DNA from: Gammaproteobacteria bacterium
Lineage (GTDB): Bacteria > Pseudomonadota > Gammaproteobacteria > Steroidobacterales > GCA-2729495
Reading direction: 5' to 3'
Length of the DNA stretch: 64,000 nt
Assembly: GCA_020851975.1 (NCBI GenBank)
Contig: JADZBS010000023.1
Span: 1-64,000, forward strand
Position 1 is the first letter of the stretch. Every line of letters begins with the position of its first letter. This document shows positions 28,652 through 38,500 of this stretch, one piece after another. The position numbers and the translations under genes are program-made. The notes below the pieces were generated by a model. The model did not search any database. It was not told the origin of the DNA and worked only from the letters and a program-made list of their open reading frames with translations.

Positions 28652-30058
28652 GTGGCTCGCCAGGACAGCCGCGTGAAACCGGCTGCGCAACGCGGCGCCC
28701 GCCTGACGGACGGGCCCGTCGGCAGGGCCGTCCTCTCGCTCATGCTGCCGATGGCCCTCGGCATGATCGCCATCGTGGTCAACAACCTCGCCGGAGCGTT
28801 CTTCGTCGCCCGGGTGAGCACCGACCAGCTCGCGGCCATCAGTTTCACGTTTCCGGTGAGCTTCATCGTCGGCGCCATCGCCATGGCACTCGGCATCGGC
28901 ACCTCGGCCGTGGCCTCGCGCCTGTTCGGGGCCGGCAAGCGTGACGAGGTCCGCCGCATCACCGGCCACGCCATGCTGCTCGCCGTCGCCTGTTCGCTGG
29001 CGATGACCGTGCTCGGCCTGCTGACGATCGACCCGCTTTTCCGACTGCTCGGAGCCGACGAGAACACGCTGCCGGACATTCACCGTTACATGCGGATCTA
29101 CTACTGGGGCGGCATCTTCCTGGTCGGCCCCATGATCGCCAACTCGGTGCTGCGTGCAGCGGGCGACGCCAAGCGCCCGGCCATCCTGATGGCGACATCC
29201 GCGGCGGTGAACATCGCCATCGATCCCGTGCTGATCTTCGGCCTGTTCGGCTTCCCGCGCATGGAAATCGAGGGTGCAGCTCTCGGCGCCGTGATTGCCA
29301 ATGCCGTCATGCTGCTGGCCTCGGCGTACTTTGTCATCCATCGCGAGCACCTCGTCAGCTTCCGCCACTTCATGCCGGAGCTGATCGGCGATTCCTGGCG
29401 GCGCATCCTGCAGGTGGGCCTGCCGTCGATGACCAGCAGTCTCGTGTCGCCCATCACGACGGCCTTCATCACCAGCCAGGTGGCGCGCTACGGCCACGAA
29501 GCCGTGGCAGGTTTCGGCATGGCTGCGCGCGTGGAGGGCCTCACGCTGATGCCGCTGATCGCGCTGTCGGCGGCGATGACCCCGTACACCGGCCAGAATT
29601 TCGGCGCCAATCGGCTGGACCGGGTGCACGAGGGGGTGCGCTTTGCGTATCGGTTCTCCCTGGCCTACGGCCTCTGCGTGGCCGTACTGCTGCTGGCCGG
29701 CGGCAGCCTGCTGGCCACCCTGTTCGGCCTCGAGCCCGGAGCGCACGAAGCGGCGCTGCTCCAGATGCACATCGTCCCGCTGAGCTACATGGCGCTCGGC
29801 GTCTCCATGACCGTGAACGGCACGCTGAACGCCATGGGCCGGCCCATGGCGGCCATGTACGTGTCGCTCTCGCGCACCATCGCCGTCTACGCGCCGCTCG
29901 CCTGGGTCCTGTCACACTTCTTCGGGCTGGTCGGCATCTTCGTCGCCGCGGCAACCGCCAACGTGGTGTCGGGCGCCATCGGCGCGGCCTGGTTCCGCTT
30001 CGCCTACCGGGAAACGCTCGCCGGGCAGGCCGCCCGGCCGGATCCGCAGCAGACCTGA
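28652..30058 (+). CDS. MATE family efflux transporter
   Basis: 468 residues with 12 predicted hydrophobic helices in two similar halves (e.g. PMALGMIAIVVNNLAGAFFV and PSMTSSLVSPITTAFI at equivalent positions). This is the MATE fold. It probably exports cationic compounds using Na+ or H+. The start shown is GTG at 28652; a second in-frame GTG at 28673 is also plausible. It may be co-transcribed with gabD. Confidence 0.9.
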   Translation: MARQDSRVKPAAQRGARLTDGPVGRAVLSLMLPMALGMIAIVVNNLAGAFFVARVSTDQLAAISFTFPVSFIVGAIAMALGIGTSAVASRLFGAGKRDEVRRITGHAMLLAVACSLAMTVLGLLTIDPLFRLLGADENTLPDIHRYMRIYYWGGIFLVGPMIANSVLRAAGDAKRPAILMATSAAVNIAIDPVLIFGLFGFPRMEIEGAALGAVIANAVMLLASAYFVIHREHLVSFRHFMPELIGDSWRRILQVGLPSMTSSLVSPITTAFITSQVARYGHEAVAGFGMAARVEGLTLMPLIALSAAMTPYTGQNFGANRLDRVHEGVRFAYRFSLAYGLCVAVLLLAGGSLLATLFGLEPGAHEAALLQMHIVPLSYMALGVSMTVNGTLNAMGRPMAAMYVSLSRTIAVYAPLAWVLSHFFGLVGIFVAAATANVVSGAIGAAWFRFAYRETLAGQAARPDPQQT

Positions 30059-30132
30059 GCGGGCGAAGCGCCGCCGAACCGGGAACCGCGCCACAGACCG
30101 GAGCCCCGATCGCCCGCTATGCTGCCGGGACC

Positions 30133-30837
30133 ATGGAGAACCGGCGCAATTACTATCGCATCCTGCACGTGCAGCCGGGCGCGCCGCCCGAGATCATCCG
30201 CGCGAGCTACCGCACGCTGATGCAGCGGTTGCGCGCTCATCCCGACCTCGGTGGCGACCACTGGAACGCGGCGCTCATCAACGAAGCCTACGCCGTGCTG
30301 ACCGATGCGGCACGCCGCGCCGAGTACGATCGCGAGTTCCGGATGCGCGTCATCGATGCGCGCCACGAGACGGACCATCCGGTGACCGGGCCCGGTGCGG
30401 CGACGGCACCGGTCGCGCGGTGCCACTTCTGTGCAGAGCCGCATCCGGTGCGCCCCACTGCCTCTCTGCAGGCGGTGTGCCGGCGCTGCGACAGCCCGCT
30501 GCACCTCCCCACACCCGGTGACATCGGGCCGGATGGCCGGCGTACCGTCCAGCGCTTCCCGCGCAACCATCCGCTGACTCTTTACACACACTGGCCCCAG
30601 TCGAACGGGTTTGCGGCGCTGTCACGCGACGTCTCCCTGGCCGGTGTCAGCTTCGTCACCACCGAACTGATCGAGCCCCGTGCCGTGGTCAAGCTCGACA
30701 GTGACATCTGCCGCGCCGTCGTGGAAATTGCCAACCTGCGGATGGACGCCGAGGTGGACCGCTGGCTGGTCGGCGCGCGATTCCTGAGCGTCGTCTTCCC
30801 GCACGCACGCGGCACATTTCTCGCCACGCAGGCCTGA
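30133..30837 (+). CDS. J-domain protein with zinc-ribbon and PilZ-like C-terminal domain
   Basis: 234 residues in three parts. Residues 6-66 are a J domain with an intact HPD at 36-38, so it should stimulate a DnaK-type ATPase. Residues 97-119 hold two CxxC pairs (C97/C100 and C116/C119), a likely zinc ribbon. Residues 133-225 look like a PilZ domain with R137xxxR141 and D166xSxxG171, the cyclic-di-GMP signature. No signal peptide is seen. It is monocistronic between the MATE gene and a long gap. The PilZ call is by motif only. Confidence 0.75.
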   Translation: MENRRNYYRILHVQPGAPPEIIRASYRTLMQRLRAHPDLGGDHWNAALINEAYAVLTDAARRAEYDREFRMRVIDARHETDHPVTGPGAATAPVARCHFCAEPHPVRPTASLQAVCRRCDSPLHLPTPGDIGPDGRRTVQRFPRNHPLTLYTHWPQSNGFAALSRDVSLAGVSFVTTELIEPRAVVKLDSDICRAVVEIANLRMDAEVDRWLVGARFLSVVFPHARGTFLATQA

Positions 30838-31030
30838 CCGGGCCAGGCTGCGTCCTCTCATTGCCGAAAAGCCGCCTTCTTCGGGAACCTTTTCCCGATG
30901 ACGGGCTTCCAAGGGCATGAAACGGAGCAGCACGCCACCTCGAACGACAGGGGTTGTCGTTGCGGCAGGACAGCAGTCTGATCGGCCGATCGATGGATTC
31001 AAGCCATTGAAGTTGCAACAGGATCCGGCG
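30838..31030. other. intergenic stretch after the J-domain gene
   Basis: No convincing coding sequence. A small hairpin CGGGAA/TTCCCG (30882-30897) without a T-run could end the J-domain transcript. From 31031 onward the gap holds the phased repeat, the candidate sRNA and its terminator, which are listed separately. Confidence 0.5.
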
Positions 31031-31093
31031 TTACAAATTGCTACAAACTGTTACCGCACCGTTAAGGAAACTGTAATCACGCAGGGGTACAGT
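31031..31093 (+). promoter_or_regulatory. 10-bp phased direct repeats and -10 box of a candidate sRNA promoter
   Basis: TTACAAATTG, CTACAAACTG and TTACCGCACC follow each other without gaps (31031-31060); the first two share 8 of 10 bases. A CTGTAAT heptamer recurs at 31071-31077. TACAGT at 31088-31093 could be a -10 without a good -35. Tandem 10-11-bp repeats upstream of a weak promoter are characteristic of OmpR/PhoB-type response regulators. The regulator is unknown. Confidence 0.45.
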
Positions 31094-31099
31094 GACACC

Positions 31100-31267
31100 A
31101 TCGACCAGTGGCACTGCCCGGGAACCAGACGAGACGACGATCATCGCGAAAAGACCGGCCGAGGCGTTCATCCCCCACCGGGCTGAAATCCCCTCCTCCC
31201 CCCCACGGCCCGGGAGCGCTGAAGCCGATCGACGATGACGAGCCCCGCACTGCGGGGCTCTTTTTTT
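31100..31267 (+). ncRNA. candidate small RNA with C-rich anti-Shine-Dalgarno stretch
   Basis: About 165 nt between the -10-like TACAGT (31088-31093) and a strong intrinsic terminator (31240-31267). No start codon with a meaningful reading frame is present, and the upstream gene ends 400 bp earlier. A single C-rich tract CCCCTCCTCCCCCCC (31190-31204) could pair with GGAGG ribosome-binding sites, as seen in several known C-rich trans-acting sRNAs. The 5' end is estimated from the -10. No known family is recognised. Confidence 0.5.
31240..31267 (+). terminator. strong intrinsic terminator
   Basis: A 9-bp perfect stem GAGCCCCGC/GCGGGGCTC with a 3-nt loop is followed by seven Ts (31261-31267) on the plus strand. 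The minus strand has no T-run, so it does not serve the barrel gene at 31301. The nearest plus-strand gene ends at 30837, implying an unannotated transcript in between. Confidence 0.93.
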
Positions 31268-31300
31268 GTGGCTTGCGGCGCGGTGGCGCCGGCGCACCGG

Positions 31301-31918
31301 CTACCTGCCGAAATACACCCGCAGGCCGAGGCCGTACTGGGTCACGTCGTCGCTGAAGCCGATGCCCGCGGCGACCGCAAACATCTCCGTGAAGCTGTAG
31401 ACGGCGCCGACGTCGAGTCCGGTATCGCTGTCGATCTCCCCGCCGAGGTCGGTGTAGGTGATGCCGCCGTTCAGCTCGAGCTGCGGCGTCACCATGGCGC
31501 GCAGGCCGGCACCGAGCGCATAGCCGGTCTCATCGGCGTCGAAGCCGCTGATCTCGACCTCGGCATTCACGTAACCGAGCCGCCCGACGAGGTCGATCGT
31601 CTCCGACACCGCGTAGTTGAGGCCGATGCCGGCGGTGAGTTCGGTATAGTCGGCATTGATGTCGCCGTACCCGAAATCGTCGACGTCGATGTCGCCGTCG
31701 GTGTAGCTGGCGAACACGTGCACCATGTCGGCAATGGCGACCGAACCGGCAAGATCGAACCCGTCACCGTCGAGACCGACGCCATCGATGTCGTCGAACT
31801 CGATGTCGACATAGCTCAGCTGGCCATAGTTGTAGTTCGGCCCGTCGGCCGCTGCCGGCATCGCCAGCGTCGTGGTAGCCAGCAGCGCGCCGGCCAGTTT
31901 CATCGTCAATGATCGCAT
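31301..31918 (-). CDS. Asp-rich outer-membrane beta-barrel protein
   Basis: 205 residues with a signal peptide (MKLAGALLATTTLAMPAAA, cleavage near residue 24). The rest is alternating hydrophobic/polar strands typical of an 8-stranded barrel, ending GLRVYFGR with a penultimate aromatic pattern. Loops are unusually rich in Asp (e.g. DIEFDDIDGVGLDGDGFDL), which may bind Ca2+. No known family is recognised beyond an OmpA/OmpW-like barrel. A shorter relative lies immediately upstream at 31956. Confidence 0.82.
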   Translation of the reverse strand: MRSLTMKLAGALLATTTLAMPAAADGPNYNYGQLSYVDIEFDDIDGVGLDGDGFDLAGSVAIADMVHVFASYTDGDIDVDDFGYGDINADYTELTAGIGLNYAVSETIDLVGRLGYVNAEVEISGFDADETGYALGAGLRAMVTPQLELNGGITYTDLGGEIDSDTGLDVGAVYSFTEMFAVAAGIGFSDDVTQYGLGLRVYFGR

Positions 31919-31955
31919 GTCGTCTGCTCCTCTCTTCAGGATTGCAGCGCCTTGC

Positions 31956-32285
31956 TCAGCGCTGCCCGAAATACCAGCGGCCCTTCAGGAAGAAGGCGCT
32001 GAAGTCGTCGGAAAACCCGATCTCGCCACCCAGCGCAAGTCCCGGCACCACATCGTAGAAGCCGCCGATGACGAGCGAGGTGTCGTCGTCGTAGACGTCG
32101 ACATAGCGGATGGCGCCGTCGAGGTAGTCGACGACCAGGTGGACATTACGGTGGATGGCGAAGGAGCCGCCGAGGCCCAGGCCGTCGCCGTCCTCGTCGA
32201 TGTCGTCGTAGTCGGCGTTGATGTAGCCGATCTCCCCGTAGGTGTAGCGCGGCTCGGCACTCCTCGTCCCTGGAGTCGGGGCATG
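31956..32285 (-). pseudogene. decayed paralogue of the Asp-rich barrel protein
   Basis: In-frame sequence from about 32270 to the stop at 31956 reads RYTYGEIGYINADYDDIDED and onward to FSDDFSAFFLKGRWYFGQ. It matches the first strands and the last strands of the neighbouring barrel (YNYGQLSYVDIEFDDIDG; GFSDDVTQYGLGLRVYFG). The signal peptide and the central strands are missing, and there is no in-frame ATG/GTG/TTG near the homologous start. The frame stays open upstream only as GC-rich read-through. I take it as an internally deleted, 5'-truncated copy. Confidence 0.65.
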
Positions 32286-32506
32286 TGTGTCACTCCGCTG
32301 AAACCCGACGCGATTATGCCGCAGCGACCCGGCGGACGCAGCAACCCGTGGGCATTTCCGCGCACTTTGCCTGGTAATCCGCGTATGCGGTCGAACGCAC
32401 CGGATTCGTGCTTCGCCGGATTCGTTTGCGGATGCTGAGATGGCGCCATGCGCGCGGAAACCTTTGCAGAGCCTCCTCGGGCAGTCCGCAGCGCGGGGAG
32501 ATCCAC

Positions 32507-35500
32507 ATGAGTGCAGCCTCCACCGGCAGCCTTCGCCGCCAGCAGCCATCGGTCCGTCGCCTGGCGCTCGTCCTGTGGGTCGCGCTTGCCGCCGTCACCG
32601 GCGCCAGCGCCGACACTGTCGTGGGCCACATCGAGGGTGCTGCCGACGTCACGGCGGCTGGTGCGGCAACCTACACGATGCCGATCCAGGTTGCTGCCGG
32701 GCTGGGCGGCCTGCGGCCCGATGTGGCTCTGGCCTACAACAGCCATGCAGGCGACGGGCCAGCCGGCAATGGCTGGACCCTGACCGGCTTTCCGCGCGTC
32801 ACCCGCTGCGGGCGCACGTTCGCGCTGGATGGCCGCGTGCAGGGCGTGCGGTTCTCGAGCCAGGATCGCTTCTGCCTCGACGGCCAGCCACTGCTGCTCG
32901 TCACGGGTGCCTGGGGCGCATCGGGTGCCGAATATCGCCGTGAGATCCACGCCAACGAGCGGATTTTTTCCTATGGCCGTCAGGGCAGCAGCCCGGCCTG
33001 GTTCGAAGTACGCCATCCCGACGGTCGCATCGAGCGCTTCGGCAACGATGCCGACTCGCGCATCGAAGTCCCCGGCGGCAGCGAGGTGGCCGTCTGGGCC
33101 ATCAACGAGATCGTGGACCGTTCGGGGCAGCGGATCGGTGTCACCTGGTTCGAAGACAATGCCCGCGGCGAGCATCACCCGACGGAGATCCGCTGGAGCT
33201 ACGGCGCCAGCGCGGATCCCCAGCAGGCGCCGTTGCGCCTGGCATTCGAGTGGGAGGACCGCCCGGCCGACGATGTGCGCGAGGGATTCGTCTGGGGAGC
33301 GCCCTGGCAGACTTCTGTACGCCTTTCCGCCATTGCCTACGAAGCCAATGGCGGCACGGGACTGCAACTCGTGCATCGCTATACGCTCGCCTATCGTGCC
33401 GTCCGGATCGGTGCGGGTGACCGGCAGTTGCTCGCCAGCGTGACCCAGTGCGGGCCGAAGGACTGCCTGCCGCCAACCACCTTCGACTGGTACCCGACCA
33501 CGGGCGAGCACGTCGTCGAGCAATCCAGCGGCCCGAACACCGCCAACGCACTGATCGGTGACTACAACGGCGACGGCGCCCTGGATCTGTTCGGCCTGAA
33601 CGGCGCCTACTGGAGTGTCTGGCCAAGCGATCCGCAGAATGGCGGCTATGGATCGCCCGTGTCGGTTGGTCGACGCGAAACCACCCAGCCCGATATTGCG
33701 GTCCCGTTCGACTACAACGGCGACGGCCTGACGGACCTGCTGATCGCCGGACCGAACGGAGTTGGGCTGGTCTACTTCGCGCCGACGGGCGAGCCGGCTG
33801 CTCCCGGCCCTGGCTTCCCGTGGCGGTACCTCCCGGGACTGTCACCGGCCCTGATGGAAATCCAGCCCATGGACGTCGATGGGGACCACCTCGACGATCT
33901 CGTCTACCTGCGCAATGGCGCCGTGTACTTCCGGCGAAACCTCGGCGGCGACCTTGGTCCGGAGCAGGCAGGCGGCCTGCGCAGCGTGACCGCACCTTAC
34001 ACGCCCTTCCTGAACGGCAATGGGTACATCCAGCCTGCAGACTTCGACGGCGACGGCCGCATGGATCTGCTGGTTGCACGCTCCAAAGCGACAGCGACCG
34101 GCGACTACCGCTGGGAGGCGTTCCTGTCCACCGGAACGCGCTTTGCAACCGATCCCATCGCGAGCTTCACCACGCAACCCTCCCCGCACAAGGCCCTGGT
34201 CGCCGACCTCAACGGCGACGGTCTGAGCGATGTCCTGCGTTACTCCGGATCCGTGTGGCGTTCCTACCTGAGCCGTGGCACCGGCACCAGCTCGAACCCG
34301 GGCCTGGTGGATCAGAACTGTCCGGCAGCACCAACCATGGAAGGCACCCATCCGGTCGTGCTGGATTACGACGGTGATGGTCGCAGCGACCTGCTGACCG
34401 ATTTCTCTGGAACCAACTGGTATGTCTACCCGTCGCGGGCCGGCTGCCTGGACCAGGGACGTCAATACGAAATCACCGCGCTATCCCAGGTCCGTTCCAT
34501 GTTCAAGGTGGTGCTGCCGACCGACGTCGACGGCGACGGCAACATCGACCTGGCTGCCGGCGTTGACGACGGTTCCCAGACCAGCACCTGGTTCTCGGTG
34601 CGATACGAGCCCCGCAACGGGCTCTCTCACCTGTTCGAGCGGGCGGGCCTCCTGCACACCCTCACCGACGGCCTCGGTAACGAATCGCACTTCTCCTATG
34701 CCGCCTTGAGCGGGTGGAGCGGCTACTCCGCCACGGCACAAGCTCCGGCGGGAACCCGGCTGGTGCGCGGCGGGCCACTCGCCGTGGTCTCGATCCACGG
34801 CGAGAGCAGCGGCATCGGTGACACCCTGACCTACACCGGTTTCTCCTATGCCAACGCCCTGTTCGACCGGCTGGGACGCGGCCTGCTCGGATTCGCCACG
34901 GTGCGTGTGAGCGACGGTACGACCCGCCTCACCACCGAGACCCGCTACCACCAGGTCTTCCCGTACATCGGCCGCGTGGACCAGGTGACGGTGCGCAACG
35001 GCAACCAGACCGTGTCGGTCTACGATCCCACCTGGTCGGCCGCGGTGACGAGCGTTCCGGACGCTGCCCGCGACGTGCATTTCGTGCGCCTGACGGGGGA
35101 CGTCGACGAGCGCTACGAAATCGATGCCGAAGGGCTCTATGCCGGCAATGTCGTGCGTCGCACCACACGCAGCCTGACCTGGGATCTGTCCCACGGCGCC
35201 GTGGCGACCGAGCAGGTCGTCGTCACGGCACCCCAGGAAGGTGACATCCCCCACCGCACGACCCGCACCACGAGTTTCGACGACGGCGCAGGCGAGGAGG
35301 CCGGCTGCCTCGGTCTGCCCACGCAGGTCATTGTCACGCGTGACGTCGCCGGAAGCCTCAGCGAGTCGCGCACGACGCAGCGCTCCTGGAACACCGCGAC
35401 CTGCCAGCTCGCCAGCCAGGTGGATGGCCCGCCGGCCAGTGCGTCACAACAGCTGCGCGCAACCTACGCCTACGATGCCCAGGGACGCACCACCACTGTC

Positions 35501-38500
35501 ACGCTCCAGGACGCTGCCGGCCAGCTCCCACCCCGCCAGACGCGATACGAATACGCACCCGGCGATCCGCAACCGATCGCCGAGTCGGCACTCATCACCG
35601 GGGAGAGCGACCTGACGGTCACCCACACCTGGCACCCTGGCCTCGGGCTGGTGACGGCACGCGTCAACCCGCAGGGGCGGCCCTCGAGCTGGACCTACGA
35701 CGACTTCGGGCGCCTGCTGCGCGAATCCCGCTCGCCCGGCAGCACGCAGTACAGCTATACCGCCTGCGGCCCCTGCTTCGCGCCCAACGCGCGCTACGCG
35801 GTGCGCCTCGTTCGCAGCGACGGGTCCTGGACCGAGAGCCAGCACGACAGCCACGGCCGGATCGTCGGGCGCAGCAGCGAGCTCCCGGATGGGCGCATCT
35901 CGCGACAATTGCTCGAATACGAAGCAACCGGCCGACTGGCGCGCCAGTCGACGCCCTTCGTGGATGGGGCCGCACAGGTCTACTGGACGACTTACCAATA
36001 CGATCGCCTCGGCCGCCCCAAGTCCATCGACCAACCGGCGAGCGAGGAAGTCCCGAACGGCGCCAGCTACAACTATGTCTACGCCGGCCTCGTCACCGTG
36101 CGGGGCAACCCGGAGGAGCACTTCACGATCCAGAGGCATGATGCCGAAGGCCGGCTGGTATTCGTGCGCGGCCCGCTGATGGATGACACGAACTACGGGT
36201 ATACGGCCTTCGGGCAGCTGCGTACCGTGACGGATCCGGCCGGCCATCGGCGCGAGTTGCACTACGACGAGCGCGGCCTGCTGGTGGAAAGCATCGACCC
36301 TGACTCCGGCCGGCGTCGATTCGCCTACGATGCGTTCGGTGCCCTGGTCAGCCGCACCGATGGCGAGGCCACGACCGTCACCGCGACCTGGCAGTACGAC
36401 CAGTTCGGCCGGCTCACACGCCGCACCGAACCCGAGGGTGTCACGAGCTTCACCTACTCGCCGGCGGCGGGCTCGGGTCGTGGCCTGCTGACCCTGGTGA
36501 CCGCAGCCTCCGGCTTTCGCGAGGCCTACGTCTACGACACCAACTCGCGCCTGCAACAGATCACGACCACGATCGAGGGTGTCGCCTACCAGACCGACTA
36601 CGGCTACGACTCGGAGAACAATGTCCGCAGCATGATCTATCCGGCAACCGTCGGGTGGCGACCGCGCTTCCTCTTCGGCTATACGGCCGGCCACCTCACC
36701 GCGGTCGTCCAGCAGGATATCGGCTTCACTCCCGTATCCTTGCTGATGGGAACCGACGCCAGCGGACGCCCGACGCGGCTCGCCTTTGCCGATGGCGGCA
36801 TCGTGGAAGAAGCGCGCTACGACGCGGCCAGCGGCCGGCTGCGTTCGATCCGCTCGGGCGTCCCCGACGCCCCGGGCAGCCTGCAGGACTACGCCTACAC
36901 CTGGGACCGCGTCGGCAATCTCCTGTCGCGCGAGGATCTCGGTGCAAGCCCGCATCGCCGGGAGACATTCACGTACGACGCCGACAACCGACTCACACAG
37001 GTCACGCTCGACGGCACCGCCACCGTCACCGCGCGCTACACCATCGACGGCAACCTGCTCTCGCGATCGGATGTCGGCACGTATGCCTACACGGGGACGC
37101 AACCCCACGCCGTCACCCGCGTCAGCGGCGGCCCGGCGGGCACGCTCGATTTCGCCTACGACGCCAGCGGCCAGATGTCCGCCCGCAATGGCAGCGGCAT
37201 CACCTGGACATCGTCGGGGCAGCCGACCCAGATCAGCGCCGGCAGCAACTTCACCCAGTTCGCCTATGGCCCGTCCGGCCAGCGGGTCCGCCAGCTGTCG
37301 CGCGCCGGCGGCGTGGCCCGCACGACGCACTATGTCGGGCCGCATTTCGAGGTGGAGATCGAAGGCGGAGTGCGGCGCTACCGCAGCACGGTGTTCGGCT
37401 ATGGCAGGGCCCTGTACAGCCAGGTGGAAAGCTCGGCGGGCGGAATCGAGGCCTACTACGTGCTCCACGACCACCAGGGCAGCGTCGACCGCCTGGCGCG
37501 TTCCGCCGGCACGGGCACCGACGAGATCGCGCTCGGCTTCGACGCCTGGGGTCGGCGGCGTAATGCCGACTGGAGTGCCGATCCGGCCGGTGCCCGTTAC
37601 GGAGATCGACACTGGACCGAGCGCGGTTACACCGGCCACGAGCACATCGATCCCGTACGCCTCGTTCACATGAACGGCCGCGTGCAGGATCCACTCCTCG
37701 GCCGCATGCTGTCGCCCGACCCGGTTCTGGGCGCCCTGGAGCAGCCGCAGACGCAGAACGCCTACGGCTACGCTGCCAACAACCCGGTCACCTACATCGA
37801 TCCGAGCGGCTACTTCCTGGGACGCATCGGGAATTTCCTCCAACGCGGAGTCCGGCACCTCGGCTCGTTCGGGCGCCGTGTGATCCGCCGCTGGGGACGC
37901 CCGATCGTCGCCGCCGTGACCGCCTACTACACCGCTGGCGCGGTATCCTCCTGGGCGTATGCTGCGCAGGGGTCCAGCCTGACGGCGGCCACCATCGGCA
38001 GCGCCCAGCTGACGAGCTACGTCGTCGGCGGCATGGCGGGTGGCGCTGTCGCCGGGGCCATTTCGACCGGTGAACTGCGCGGTGCCCTGGTCGGCGCGGT
38101 CACGGGGGCGGCCATGGGCGGCATCACCGGCTACTGGGGCGGCAGCTACAGTGCGGGACGCGTGCTCGCCGAGGCCAGTGTCGGTGGTGTTGCGGCGGAA
38201 CTGAACGGTGGCGATTTCAGGCAGGGTTTCCTCACGAGCGGCAGCTTCTCGTCACTGACCTGGGCGGCAGTGGAGATGCGCGAGGCGATGATCGAGCAAT
38301 CGATGCTTGATCCCAAGGGTCGAAACGCGGGTGGTGAAAGTGCTGGGTTCAGGGGCGATCGCTTCAAACTCGGTGGGTGCCGGTTCCCCTGCCAATCGAG
38401 CCCGCTTGGCGGGGCGCAAAGCGGACCAGGCAAGTTTCTAGGATTCAGCTATGACCCCGGTTCGTTCATCGACAGCCTGATTGAAACCTACGCCGGCCCG

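Noticed and set aside
35444..37858. 804-codon open frame on the minus strand opposite the Rhs gene
   Set aside because: High G+C leaves the opposite strand open; the translation has no domain and lies wholly inside YD-repeat coding sequence.
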